From contig NZ_JAAHGH010000010.1 in the NCBI RefSeq assembly GCF_010672525.1, positions 121,334 to 185,333 of the forward strand: DNA of 64,000 nt, in the 5' to 3' direction. The position numbers were made by a program, and so were the translations under genes. Source of the stretch: Okeania sp. SIO2B3 (GTDB lineage Bacteria > Cyanobacteriota > Cyanobacteriia > Cyanobacteriales > Microcoleaceae). Below, one piece after another: positions 35,147 to 45,422 of the stretch (position 1 is its first letter; each line of letters opens with the position of its first letter). The notes beneath the pieces are model-generated. The model did not search any database. It was not told the origin of the DNA and saw only the letters and a list, made by a program, of their open reading frames with translations.

Positions 35147-36108
35147 TATCAAGAGATGTAGGAAATTTAGGTCAAACAAAATAGAGACATTCCAGGCCAC
35201 TACGCTAAAACTTTTCCCCAACACACCCCTACTAAACTTAATGCGAAAAATTACAGTTTTTGCAGGGACGGGGCGGTTGAGTCCCTGACGCTAAAAGTTT
35301 TGCCTGGATTGTCTTGAGTTTATGAATTTATTCAAGAGATAATCTAAAATATTATACCGTCGTCCATAACGAAGTCTTCCATTTGACTGGCTGAATATCC
35401 TGCTTTAATCATTTGTTCGACCATTGATTTTTGAGTGGTGGAAATTTTGGTTTAATGGCACATTCCACACTTCAAATTGTAGCATTAAAAGTAGTATTTA
35501 ACTGTGTAGCTTGGTAGGTATTTATACGTGGAAAGATTGAGTAAGTCTGGCTGTTGTTTGGCTCGGTCTGAATTATATCTTTGGTGTGTGAGTGTTGTAG
35601 GTAAGAAAAATCTTATTTCTAGAGTTGGATTAGAAATAGTAGCTAAGTTTGAATATTATAAAGAGCAGTTACAGAAAGACCCTAACTAAAAGACAAAAAT
35701 TTACTAATTTAGTTCGGTCTAGAACTGTGGCCTTTATGCTAAGGAGATTATTTCGGGACTTAAAACGAATTGTATGAGCGATCGCCATGAATTTTATTTA
35801 TACTTTTGTTATGAGCGATCGCTTCTACTTTAAACATCTATTTCCTTGTAGAGTAAAGAACTAGACTAATTTATAATACTTATGCAGTGGCCTGAATCTT
35901 AAATATTTTTGTTGGTTCTATTTGAATCTTAGAAAATTATAGATGTTGAATATTGTGTCATAATGGCCGATAATGTTAAATTGAGAGTGGACTATGACGA
36001 TACTAAAGTGTAATAAGTAGTTTGTGGATTTTTCAATCAGGTCTTGAACAAAATATTTAACGATGACCAAAACTGAGAGAACTTGGTAACAACTAACTTT
36101 GCTGTTTT
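35147..36108. other. Gene-poor region with gene remnants
   Basis: Two faint coding remains are visible. On the minus strand 35344-35441 encodes MVEQMIKAGYSASQMEDFVM and a stop, the end of an unknown protein. On the plus strand 35528-35689 is a 53-codon frame (GTG start; VGKKNLISRVGLEIVAKFEY) without a ribosome-binding site. The rest, with two GCGATCGC sites, shows no gene. Confidence 0.35.
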
Positions 36109-36507
36109 ATGCCGAAAAGAAAAAGGACTTTTCCGTGTGGCCATAAGGGATATGGGAGAAAATGCCATCGTTGTGAACAACAGGAGATGGCAAAGCAAAG
36201 AGTTGATGAAGAAATAGCGGAAAAGCGAGAAAAAAAGTTAGAATGGGAAGCTTCTTTCGATGGTGATTTGATAGACTTGAGAGGTTTACCAGATTATGTA
36301 GTGGTCAAAGCCAGGGCAATTATTTCTGCTTTAAACGATAATCAAAGCTATCGAGAATTTGGAGGTAAACGACTCCGTCATAATCGTTTTATAGTAAGTA
36401 TACCTGTTACCCGCAACTATAGAATGATTTGTCAAGATTATGGGAGTTTTGTCATACCACAGAAAGTTATGTCACATGAAGATTATAATGTTTGTAAACC
36501 TAAGTAG
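36109..36507 (+). CDS. Zinc-ribbon plus RelE-like hypothetical protein
   Basis: 132 residues. The N-terminus PCGHKGYGRKCHRCEQ has a CxH...CxxC zinc-binding pattern, followed by a charged helix (about 25-48) and a C-terminal domain LPDYVVVKARAIISALNDN...LRHNRFIVSIPVTRNYRMICQ that reads like the RelE/ParE toxin fold (positive strand then R-x-Y-R-M). This type of protein is common in filamentous cyanobacteria and has been catalogued as a DUF with a zinc-binding start. No antitoxin gene is adjacent, so toxin activity is doubtful. It starts at ATG 36109; a MITE tract follows its stop. Confidence 0.65.
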   Translation: MPKRKRTFPCGHKGYGRKCHRCEQQEMAKQRVDEEIAEKREKKLEWEASFDGDLIDLRGLPDYVVVKARAIISALNDNQSYREFGGKRLRHNRFIVSIPVTRNYRMICQDYGSFVIPQKVMSHEDYNVCKPK

Positions 36508-36511
36508 CTAT

Positions 36512-36890
36512 TTAATAATTAATAATTAATAATTAATAATTAATAATAACCTCTCCTTGAAAATGGATAGGATTGACGAGACAGGAAAATTTTTAGTATA
36601 GAAATATCTAAGTCACAAGAACAACATTAAAAAGAATTCAGATACATAGCAGTCCTATTAGAATTATGTAGAAAATATCTAGGAAAATATCTAGGAATTT
36701 ACAGAGGAAATATATCGGGTGATATTGCTCGCCGAGTTAAACAATTTTTACCGAAAAATTAAGGTAAAATGCCTCTCATTTCAAGGATCAACAATGAATT
36801 AATTTGCCCTTTTGCGTCAATACTATCTGTTTTCAAACAGTAGTAATTGTTAATTATTAATTATTAATTATTAATTATTAATTGTTGAAC
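36512..36890. repeat. Two facing heptamer elements
   Basis: A heptamer tract (36512-36550) followed by ATAACCTCTCCTTGAAAATGG is the inverted form of the family; a second copy (36750-36890) starts TACCGAAAAATTAAGG and ends in a heptamer tract and GTTGAAC. Between them no gene is supported. Confidence 0.55.
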
Positions 36891-36972
36891 TACTTTTTCA
36901 CTCCTTTATCTCAAAACTTCTGTGGTGATATTTTGATTATATTGTAGAAGTTAATGATCAAAACGGATAGAC

Positions 36973-38160
36973 ATGATGCAAATTTATCTAGACTATAGTG
37001 CTACAACACCAACAAGGCCAGAAGCGATCGCTGCTATGCAACAAGCTTTTACCCAACAGTGGGGCAACCCATCTAGCTTACATACATGGGGCCAGAGGTC
37101 GGCAACATTAGTTGAGAGGGCAAGAATAAAAGTAGCTAATTTGATCAATACAGTGCCAGAGTCAATTATTTTTACTTCTGGGGGGACTGAAGCTGATAAT
37201 ATGGCAATCATGGGTGTGGCAAACTGCTATGAAAAACCTCAACATATAATTATTTCTAGTGTAGAACATTCTGCAATTTCACAACCAGCAAGAATGTTAG
37301 AAAATTGGGGTTGGCAAGTGACAAGATTACCTGTTGATCGCCAAGGAAGGGTAGATCCAGAAAAACTACAAGCAGCATTACAACCAAATACAGTTTTAGT
37401 ATCAATAATTTATGGTCAAAGTGAAGTAGGGACTCTCCAACCTATTGAGGAATTAGGTAATATTTGTCGTTCTCATAAGGTTTTATTTCATACTGATGCC
37501 GTTCAGGTGGCAGGACGTTTACCAATAAATGTACAAAAACTGCCAGTAGATTTATTATCTTTATCAAGTCATAAAATTTATGGTCCTCAAGGTGCAGGTG
37601 CACTTTATATTAGAGAGGGTGTAGAGCTAGTACCGATATTAACTGGTGGTGGCCAGGAGTTGAAATTACGTTCTGGTACTCAGGCCGTAGCAGCGATCGC
37701 TGGTTTTGGGGTGGCAGCAGCATTAGCTAATGAGGAAATGACGACAGAAACATTAAGGTTAATAAGATTGCGCGATCGCTTATTTGAACAGATGGCACAA
37801 ACTCCTTATGTAATTTCTACTGGGGATCGATGGCACAGACTACCTCATCATGTTAGCTTCTGCATTGTTCCCCCAGAAGTTGAAAGAGGTGAAACGGAAG
37901 ATAAAATTACAGGTAAAACTTTGGTGCGACAGTTAAACTTGGCTGGAATTGGTATTAGTGCTGGTTCAGCTTGTCATAGTGGAAAGGTAACTCCAAGTCC
38001 AATATTACTAGCAATGGGGTATACAGAAGAAGCTGCTATTAGAGGTATTCGTTTAACATTGGGACGAGAAACAACGGAAGCAGATATTGATTGGACAGCA
38101 ATGGTACTGAAACAAATTTTGGAAAGACTAATGCCGAGGACACTAGCCATTGTGAATTGA
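36973..38160 (+). CDS. Cysteine desulfurase
   Basis: 395 residues, class V aminotransferase fold, NifS/IscS type. It removes sulfur from cysteine for Fe-S clusters and other sulfur cofactors. PLP-binding Lys201 is in SLSSHKIYGPQG; His99 of SVEHSAI stacks on PLP; the persulfide-carrying Cys334 is in SAGSACHSGK on the mobile loop. No iscU, iscR or nif genes adjoin it, so it is a stand-alone paralogue rather than part of a nif or isc operon. It begins with two Met codons (36973, 36976), and a clear ribosome-binding site is lacking. HIP1 sites occur within the gene. Confidence 0.93.
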   Translation: MMQIYLDYSATTPTRPEAIAAMQQAFTQQWGNPSSLHTWGQRSATLVERARIKVANLINTVPESIIFTSGGTEADNMAIMGVANCYEKPQHIIISSVEHSAISQPARMLENWGWQVTRLPVDRQGRVDPEKLQAALQPNTVLVSIIYGQSEVGTLQPIEELGNICRSHKVLFHTDAVQVAGRLPINVQKLPVDLLSLSSHKIYGPQGAGALYIREGVELVPILTGGGQELKLRSGTQAVAAIAGFGVAAALANEEMTTETLRLIRLRDRLFEQMAQTPYVISTGDRWHRLPHHVSFCIVPPEVERGETEDKITGKTLVRQLNLAGIGISAGSACHSGKVTPSPILLAMGYTEEAAIRGIRLTLGRETTEADIDWTAMVLKQILERLMPRTLAIVN

Positions 38161-38928
38161 CATACTCCCGACGTTGCGCTTGAGCTACAACACGGAATTC
38201 TTCAACCCGCAAAGGAGTTGCAGTTTATACAGAGGTGATGTCCTCCCCCTGTCTCCCTCAGTATACCATGTTCTGGCTCTCCCTTATGGCGCTGAATCAA
38301 ATATTACAGCGTGGGACTTCCCACCAGGAAAATTAAAAATCAATATAGCATTTCAGGAGTCAGTCCTCAGGAGCCAGTTCTCAGGAGGAAAGAAGAAGGA
38401 CCAAGAGAAGAAAGTTTTTTATCGCTAATTAAACGGACATGATATGAAGTATAAATTACAAATTATTTTGTCTTCCTTTCTATCTGTAGGTAAGGAATTA
38501 AGAACTGTATATTGTTATTACTTTCTTAAAAGTAAAAGTAGTACAAATTTAAACTATATTAATTATTCCCAATATGATTTGTTTAAAGGGAGTATTTAGT
38601 TTTTCATAACTTTTGTTATTTTGAAGCTTAGTATTAATGTTAAAAAAATACTATTACTTAATATCAAGCACATTAGTCAAAAAAAGTAGTAATTATCTTT
38701 TTGTTTCTGAGTTTAATACCCCGCCGTCTACAGGGTATTTACAATTGGTTTGGGTTTGAGTCCCCATTCACTTTTTCCTCCTTCCTTCTTCCTTTTTCCT
38801 TTTTCCTTTTTCCTTATTAAACAAGTATAAAAATATTATATAATTTGAATGTTAATTTTCAGTTTGAACTAAGATTAACAAAGAAAATATACCAATAAGT
38901 CTATAGTCTCAAACATCGGAGAAAAAAA
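38161..38928. other. Intergenic region with dispersed TTTAATACCCC repeat
   Basis: An open frame at 38174-38428 has no recognisable product and contains repeat DNA (CAGGAGTCAG, then GGACATGATAT). At 38708-38775 the block GAGTTTAATACCCCGCCG...GTATTTACAATTGGTTTGGG matches 42500-42600 and 45232-45300. A CCTTTTTCCTTTTTCC tract precedes the prohibitin promoter region. Confidence 0.45.
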
Positions 38929-39774
38929 TTGAAAAATCAACAACAAAGTTTACAAACAGTAATATTAGCAACCGTGTCATCATTAATATTGCTAATTGGC
39001 TTCAATTCCTTTGTCATTATTAATCCTGGTCAAGCTGGTGTTATTAGTATTTTAGGTAAAGCTAGAGATGGTGCTCTCTTAGAAGGTATTCACTTTAAAC
39101 CTCCCTTGGTTTCTCAAGTTGATATCTATGATGTGACTGTACAAAAGTTTGAAGTTCCAGCCCAAAGTTCTACAAAAGATTTACAACAATTATCAGCAAG
39201 TTTTGCAATTAACTTCCGCTTAGACCCTATGTTAGTAGTAAAAATCAGAAGAGAACAAGGAACTCTACAAAATTTAGTTGCTAAAGTAATTGCACCACAA
39301 ACTCAAGAATCTTTTAAAATTGCTGCAGCTAGAAGAACTGTTGAAGAAGCTATTACTCAAAGGGAAGAATTGAAAGCAGATTTTGATAATGCTTTAGGTT
39401 CTCGTTTAGATAAATATGGCATTATTGTGTTAGATACTAGCGTAATTGATTTAACATTTTCTCCTGAATTTGCTAAAGCAGTTGAAGAGAAGCAAATTGC
39501 TGAACAAAAAGCACAACGAGCAGTATATATTGCTGAAGAAGCAGAACAAGAAGCTCAGGCATATATTAACCGTGCAAAGGGTAAAGCAGAGGCTCAAAAA
39601 CTATTAGCTGAAACACTAAAAGCACAAGGTGGTGAGTTGGTTTTACAAAAAGAAGCGATCGAAGCTTGGAAAGCAGGTGGTTCTCAAATGCCTAAAGTTT
39701 TAATTATGGGAAATGAAAAATCTCAAAAACCTCCTTTTATTTTCAATCTTGATAATTTGGATGAAAATCAATAA
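38929..39774 (+). CDS. Prohibitin/SPFH family membrane protein
   Basis: 281 residues. A single N-terminal membrane helix (about 10-30, VILATVSSLILLIGFNSFVII) precedes a band-7/SPFH domain (PGQAGVISILGKA...) and a coiled-coil helix rich in Glu/Ala/Lys (EEKQIAEQKAQRAVYIAEEAEQEAQ, about 182-225). Prohibitins form large ring or cap assemblies in membranes and in bacteria are linked to quality control and stress. The start is TTG, supported by GGAG eight bases upstream and by the lack of a nearby ATG. Monocistronic. A repeat element follows it. Confidence 0.9.
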   Translation: MKNQQQSLQTVILATVSSLILLIGFNSFVIINPGQAGVISILGKARDGALLEGIHFKPPLVSQVDIYDVTVQKFEVPAQSSTKDLQQLSASFAINFRLDPMLVVKIRREQGTLQNLVAKVIAPQTQESFKIAAARRTVEEAITQREELKADFDNALGSRLDKYGIIVLDTSVIDLTFSPEFAKAVEEKQIAEQKAQRAVYIAEEAEQEAQAYINRAKGKAEAQKLLAETLKAQGGELVLQKEAIEAWKAGGSQMPKVLIMGNEKSQKPPFIFNLDNLDENQ

Positions 39775-39865
39775 ATCATTTTGAAGAAGGAAGAGGGAAG
39801 AAGGAAGAGGGAAGAGGGGGGAAGGCTATTGAGCAAAAAAACCTAAATTTCCTGTAGATACAGCA

Positions 39866-40008
39866 TATAGCGCTGTGCGCAGGCAACAGGCAACAGGCAA
39901 CAGGCAACAGGCAACAGGCAACAGGAGGAATAAAAGACCGATAGTATAAGACTTTTAGCTATTGGAAAGTTCTTGTAATTTGTAAATATGCCAGCGCACA
40001 TTGCTATA
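39866..40008. repeat. MITE-like element, copy 3, with CAACAGG heptamers
   Basis: Ends TATAGCGCTGTGCGC and GCGCACATTGCTATA. The interior has CAACAGG repeated about seven times where copies 1 and 2 have CAACAGCTCCGGAAAG, then the shared ATAAGACTTTTAGCTATT block. Confidence 0.65.
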
Positions 40009-40230
40009 TTTCAGTCAAATGATGTACAAGGTAAATGGTGAAAATCTTGTAGTGCGGGCATCTTGCCCGCTATGGGTGTACTTCATAGAGTTGCAAAGTG
40101 CTGTATTCACCCTTGACTTTACACAAACGATACCAACGGACATGATATAATTTGATATTATGCTTTAGCCCGCCATTATAGATATTTTATGGGCTAAAGC
40201 CTAACTACAAACAAAAACTTTAAATGACAA

Positions 40231-42135
40231 TTACTCAACTAAAATTTGAGAATCAGATGAAGTTTCTTCTGCTGGAGTTGGTGAAGCTGTTGCCTCTGTT
40301 TCTGGAATCACAATTTGCTTTTTAGGCTTTTTAGAAGGTTTATCAAGTTCCTCCAGTGGGGTTGAAATGGGGAATGATTTTTTTATCTGCTTCTTGGAAG
40401 GTTTATTGAGCTGTAGACCAGAAGGTGACTCAGTTGCTTCCGGTTCTTGTGTGGGTGCGGGTGACTCAGTTGCTTCCGGTTCTGAACTAGGAATAACTTT
40501 AGGTATGGGGTTAACTAAATTAATATCTAGCTTGTAGTCAGTACCAGGTAAACCAGGTAAGGGGGTGAGAGTTATTTTGTAGTCGCCATCATTGGATAGA
40601 GTTCCTTTCCAGATAGATACTTTCTCAGAAATTCCATCTACTGGTTCACCATCTACTCCTGCTAAACTCATTAATACTCCTTCTCCTGTTACTAATAAAT
40701 TCAAATTTTGCCCAAGACTCCCAGAAATTATATAGTCAATACTTTCATTCTCCTTCAGGCGACCTTCAATAGATATAGGTTCTCCTGGGGATATATTCAA
40801 ACGTTCTTGTGAAGTAATTGATGGGGATGGAATTATTACAGGAGCAGGAGTCTCCGGAATAGGAGTAGAAGTAGGTAATGGTGTAATTGTTATTTCTGGT
40901 GTTGCAGATGGTACAGGAACAACAGGTAATGGTGATGGCAAATTAGGTGATGGTATTGATGTAGTTGTTGGAGATGGGGATGAAGTGGGTATTGGTGATG
41001 ATGGAGGAGGGGGGAGGGTCGGTACTGGTATCGGATTCATTTTCGTTGGTTGCTGAAGTTCAGGTTCTTGTTGTCTGCGCTTGAGGAAAAAATTAACTGC
41101 ACTCCAAGATGCTACGCCAGATAAAACAACTAATACTGCTACTAATGCAGTTGCAACCCACTGGTGATTATTAAAAAAGCTATCGTTGTTATTGGGGTTA
41201 AGGTTTTGATTTGGAGTTGCTCCTATTGTTGGTTGCTGGGAAGGGGAAGGATTATTTTGTTCTTGGTTGATAGTAGGTAGTTGCTGAGATTTGATATGGG
41301 GTAATCTTTCCAAAGCTTGCTCTACTTCAGTAACAGACTGATAGCGATCGCCTGGTTGATGACTTAACATTCTATTGATAATTTCAGCTAACCCTGGACT
41401 AACTGCTACCCACCGTTGCCAATTCCAAGTTAATGTACTTTGATCGATTAATTGTTGGGGTTCTTTTCCCGTCAATAGTACAACTACTGTAACTGCCAAA
41501 GCATATAGATCGCTATTTGCTGTTGCTGTTCCCAGTTGAATTTGTTCCCAGGGAGCGTAGCCAAATTTTCCTACATTTGTCAAGGGTGCTGCTAAGTGGG
41601 AAGATTGAATTTTTGTTACGAGTTCTTTAACTACTCCGAAGTCTATTAATACTGGCATTTGATCGCTTTCTCGCCTAATGATATTGTCGGGGGATATGTC
41701 TCGGTGAATTATATTAAAACTGTGAATATGAGCTAAGATGGGTAAAATTTGTTGTAAAAAGGTTAGCACTTCTGCTTCTGAGAACAAACTATTTGTTATT
41801 TGACGCTCTTGCAATATGTTGCGATAGGTTTTGCCATCGATATAATCTTGTAAAAGGAATAAACGTTGATTTTCTTCAAAAGTGGCTCGAAATTTGGGAA
41901 TTTGGGGATGTTGAATTTGATAGAGAATAGCTGCTTCGCGAGAAAATAGTTCTTGAGATTTAGTTACTGCATAGGTATTTGTCTGTAGAGGAATAAATTC
42001 TTTGAGAGCGCAACGCTCGTTAAAGCGACCTGTATCTTCAGCTAGATAGGTACGTCCAAAACCACCTTGACCGAGAATATTAATCAAGCGATAGCGGTTT
42101 TGTAAAATAGTTCCTACAGGAATTGGTGGTTGCAT
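40231..42135 (-). CDS. Membrane Ser/Thr protein kinase
   Basis: 634 residues. Kinase domain at about 10-275: glycine loop LGQGGFGRTYLAED, catalytic loop IIHRDISPDNII, intact IDFGVVKE, and APWEQ in the activation segment. A helix at about 325-348 (WVATALVAVLVVLSGVASW) crosses the membrane. A long Pro/Ser/Thr-rich linker with PSPTTTSIPSPN follows, then a beta domain (about 455-555; LKENESIDYIISG...GDYKITLTP) resembling bacterial pre-peptidase C-terminal domains, on the outer side. The tail has a repeated ATESP(A/S) motif. It is probably a sensor kinase with a periplasmic module. It contrasts with the GFG kinase at 16830. Confidence 0.9.
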   Translation of the reverse strand: MQPPIPVGTILQNRYRLINILGQGGFGRTYLAEDTGRFNERCALKEFIPLQTNTYAVTKSQELFSREAAILYQIQHPQIPKFRATFEENQRLFLLQDYIDGKTYRNILQERQITNSLFSEAEVLTFLQQILPILAHIHSFNIIHRDISPDNIIRRESDQMPVLIDFGVVKELVTKIQSSHLAAPLTNVGKFGYAPWEQIQLGTATANSDLYALAVTVVVLLTGKEPQQLIDQSTLTWNWQRWVAVSPGLAEIINRMLSHQPGDRYQSVTEVEQALERLPHIKSQQLPTINQEQNNPSPSQQPTIGATPNQNLNPNNNDSFFNNHQWVATALVAVLVVLSGVASWSAVNFFLKRRQQEPELQQPTKMNPIPVPTLPPPPSSPIPTSSPSPTTTSIPSPNLPSPLPVVPVPSATPEITITPLPTSTPIPETPAPVIIPSPSITSQERLNISPGEPISIEGRLKENESIDYIISGSLGQNLNLLVTGEGVLMSLAGVDGEPVDGISEKVSIWKGTLSNDGDYKITLTPLPGLPGTDYKLDINLVNPIPKVIPSSEPEATESPAPTQEPEATESPSGLQLNKPSKKQIKKSFPISTPLEELDKPSKKPKKQIVIPETEATASPTPAEETSSDSQILVE

Positions 42136-42924
42136 AATAATAAATTTAATTTAATAGGGAACAGGCAATAGATCACATCATTTCTCAAAAACTTTTCTAC
42201 ATTTTCTTGAGTGGGAGAGTGGGGGAATAGGGGAATAATAAACATAAGAATAATTAACACGAACTGACTAATAATTATCAAAAATATTTTTCTGCCTGTA
42301 TTAATTATTTAATAATTGAAGTATCGCCTAAGTATAGTATGACTTTTAGTAATTGGTATAATTGAAATGTGTTTTAGTTTAATATTTTTTGTATGAATAA
42401 ATAAATTTAGCGATCGATTTCGAGAGAAAACCAGAGTAATTTTTTCAGATATTTATGATTTATTTCTCCCGATCAATTATCTCTATTATCTTTTTCTTTT
42501 GGGTTTAATATCCCACACCTCATAAGCGGTGTTTACAATTGGTTAGAGTTATCAAACACGAAGTGGTAGGTTGTTGACTATCCCCACCCACTTTCTCCTT
42601 TTCAAACATAGAAAAAATTACTCTTACTTGATCTTATCCAATAGTAGTTGACACTCCTGTTCTCCAAAACACTTGATTTATGAATTATCTGTAGATGCCT
42701 ACATCTACAAATTACTCTATTATTAATAGATTAAAAGTGCTAATACTTGTGGGAAATTAGTAATCCATTTAATTAGTATTTTAGCTGTTGATAATAGAGT
42801 TTAATTTGAGGAAAAGAATGAAGATACTGCATCAAATCATATTCCCTTCCCATGTTGTTAAGGCCATTAAAAATGGCAAGATTTATGACCTTAACTATAG
42901 TATTGAGGTGAGCTTAATTTTTAA
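42136..42924. other. Gene-free AT-rich region with TTTAATATCCC repeat
   Basis: Contains another copy of the repeat noted at 38708 (about 42500-42600) and the likely promoter region of the kinase. No gene is supported; the plus-strand frame at 42788 is antisense to yqeY. Confidence 0.4.
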
Positions 42925-43383
42925 CTATGAATTAAGCCTAGCCTTAACTGCCTCCTGTACTTTCTTTCCATCAGCTTTACCCTTCAACTTTTGCATGGCC
43001 GGACCCATCACCTTACCCATATCTTTCGGAGAATTTGCCCCTACCTGAGCAATAATTTCATCAACAACCTGAGCAATATCCTCATCAGATAATTGTTTTG
43101 GCAGATATTCTTCAAGAATGGCCAACTCTGCGGCCTCTCCATCTGCTAGTTCCTGACGACCTGCTTTAGTATATTGCTCTATGGAATCCCGGCGTTGTTT
43201 AGCCAATCTTGTTAATATATCCATTTCTTGAGCTTCTGTAAGAGAATCCTTTCCTGCTGCCCTAGCATTGGCTTCTTCTTCTAGAATTACTTTTTTAATG
43301 CTACGAACTGTTTCCAGACGAACCTTATCTTTGGCCTTCATCGCCACTTTAATATCTTCTGTAATTCTGTCCTTTAAACTCAT
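42925..43383 (-). CDS. yqeY: GatB/YqeY domain protein
   Basis: 152 residues, the usual length. MSLKDRITEDIKVAMKAKDKVRLETVRSI... with the helical YqeY core (EEYLPKQLSDEDIAQVVDEII) and ending GKADGKKVQEAVKARL. YqeY resembles the tail domain of the GatB amidotransferase subunit, which contacts tRNA; its own role is unknown, often linked to rpsU/dnaG loci elsewhere. Here it stands alone, divergent from prs, with about 330 bp in between. Confidence 0.93.
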   Translation of the reverse strand: MSLKDRITEDIKVAMKAKDKVRLETVRSIKKVILEEEANARAAGKDSLTEAQEMDILTRLAKQRRDSIEQYTKAGRQELADGEAAELAILEEYLPKQLSDEDIAQVVDEIIAQVGANSPKDMGKVMGPAMQKLKGKADGKKVQEAVKARLNS

Positions 43384-43730
43384 AATCTCACTCCGGATAC
43401 CAATTCACTCTAAAGTCATTTTACAAGCTATATTAATACTCTGTTAAGCTTTTTAGTCAAACATATATTGCTTTTGACTTTGGAACTGTGACTTTTGACT
43501 TAAGAAGTTAGTATTTATCAGAAAAATTGAATTTACTTAAGAGATTTTACGTTTTTTAAAGACCTCTGTAATTTTCTTAGTAAATATTCAACATTCATCT
43601 GACTTAACCTAGCAAATATTCTTGGTATATTACTAAAAAAAACGATCTTTCTATCAATAAAAATACGGAAGAATATTTTTAGTTTGAGATGATAAGATTG
43701 CAATGAATAAAGGTGCTGCGAGGGCTTGCT

Positions 43731-44723
43731 GTGATCCGTGCTACTTTACCAATTCAGGCTCCTGTGCCTGCCACTACTAACGATCATAATAGATTGAGGC
43801 TTTTCTCTGGATCTGCTAACGTTCCTTTGGCTACGGAAGTAGCTAGATATCTGGGTTTAGATTTAGGCCCAATGGTGCGTAAACGTTTTGCAGATGGAGA
43901 ATTATATGTTCAAATTCAGGAATCAATTCGAGGCTGTGATGTTTATCTAATTCAGCCTAGTTGTCGTCCAGTTAATGACAACTTGATGGAAATGTTAATT
44001 ATGGTAGATGCTTGTCGTCGTGCTTCTGCCAGACAAGTGACTGCAGTTATTCCTTACTATGGTTATGCTAGGGCAGACCGTAAAACTGCTGGTCGAGAAT
44101 CAATTACTGCAAAATTAGTGGCCAATTTGATGACTGAGGCTGGTGCTAATCGTATTCTAGCAATGGATTTGCATTCTGCCCAGATTCAGGGTTATTTTGA
44201 TATTCCGTTCGATCATGTTTATGGTTTACCGGTAATTTTAGATTACTTAGTAAGTAAGAATTTATCTGATATTGTTGTTGTTTCTCCGGATGTGGGTGGG
44301 GTGGCGAGAGCTAGAGCTTTTGCGAAAAAGTTAAATGATGCCCCATTAGCAATTATTGATAAGCGTCGCCAAGCTCACAATGTGGCAGAGGTATTAAATG
44401 TCATTGGTGATGTTAAGGGAAAAACTGCTGTTTTGGTAGATGACATGATTGATACGGGTGGTACCATTTCTGAAGGGGGACGACTTTTGCGCGAAAAAGG
44501 GGCGCGACAAGTTTATGCTTGTGCTACTCATGCAGTATTTTCACCACCAGCGGTTGAGCGTCTTTCTAGTGGGGTATTTGAAGAGGTAATTGTTACTAAT
44601 ACTATTCCATTCTTGGAGGAACATAGTTTTCCTCAGTTGACTGTTCTTTCAGTGGCAAATTTATTGGGTGAGACTATTTGGCGCATTCACGAGGATACTT
44701 CAGTTAGTAGTATGTTTCGATAA
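43731..44723 (+). CDS. prs: Ribose-phosphate pyrophosphokinase
   Basis: About 330 residues. It makes PRPP from ribose-5-phosphate and ATP for nucleotide, histidine, tryptophan and NAD synthesis. Diagnostic segments are RLRLFSGSANVPLA, RKRFADGELYVQI, the flexible-loop YYGYARADRKTAGRE, the ribose-phosphate site VLVDDMIDTGGT and the substrate site VVSPDVGGVARA. The N-terminal extension is variable; GTG at 43731 (MIRATLPIQAP) is the likelier start than GTG at 43713. No Shine-Dalgarno is obvious for either. Confidence 0.95.
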   Translation: MIRATLPIQAPVPATTNDHNRLRLFSGSANVPLATEVARYLGLDLGPMVRKRFADGELYVQIQESIRGCDVYLIQPSCRPVNDNLMEMLIMVDACRRASARQVTAVIPYYGYARADRKTAGRESITAKLVANLMTEAGANRILAMDLHSAQIQGYFDIPFDHVYGLPVILDYLVSKNLSDIVVVSPDVGGVARARAFAKKLNDAPLAIIDKRRQAHNVAEVLNVIGDVKGKTAVLVDDMIDTGGTISEGGRLLREKGARQVYACATHAVFSPPAVERLSSGVFEEVIVTNTIPFLEEHSFPQLTVLSVANLLGETIWRIHEDTSVSSMFR

Positions 44724-45422
44724 AATTTGTTGCTCTGATATGCTAGCTCGCACTTTCCTCAATATTTTGGGGAGGGAAGAATTTTGGAAATTTAATCTTC
44801 ACGAAAAATTAATAAAAAGAAAATTTTTGTGAAATCGATCGGGAGCTGGATATTTGGAAAGTTAGTCCTTTTTTACTGTCGAGGGTTAGACCCACAAGGG
44901 TCTACCTACTTCAGTTAATTATAATAAGGAAGAAGGAAGAAGGAAGAATCTGGCTTTGTCTTAGTTTTAAGCTTTTGACCTGTCCTAACCTTTGCTTCCA
45001 CTACTATAGAAGCCATTTGGGATCTATTTAACAAATTACAAGTCCAATACCCATCTGGGTTTTATGATTCTGGCAGTCATTTTTCACAATTTTTCGGTTT
45101 CCTGAACCCTTATAGTTTTTAGACTCCTTAAAACGGCTTTCCTGAAACTTTTGTATTTCCAGAAAAGATACGATCAGGGGTTCTATAACAGTAGGGTCTA
45201 TTCTATGCTCTGCTGTTATTATCTTTGTTATTTTGAGTTTAATACCCCACTGTCTACACGGTGTTGACAATTGGTTGGGGTTTGTAGACACGGAGTGGTG
45301 TGTTGAAGACTATTCCCATCCATTTTTTCTTCCTTGTTCCTTCTTCCCTCTTCCTTCTTCCTTATGCTTAGAAAATGCTATATTACTTCTTTCTTCCTGA
45401 TTAAAACTATTGAGGTAATTAT
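44724..45422. other. Intergenic region with polypurine tracts and a dispersed repeat
   Basis: A GAAGAAGGAAGAAGG tract near 44930, a copy of the GTTTAATACCCCACTGTC repeat (45236-45330) and a CTTCCTTCTTCC tract near 45330-45365. The minus-strand frame at 45028-45291 is not supported. Confidence 0.4.

Noticed and set aside
38174..38428. Protein-coding gene of 84 codons
   Set aside because: It consists largely of dispersed repeat sequence and has no ribosome-binding site or recognisable motif.
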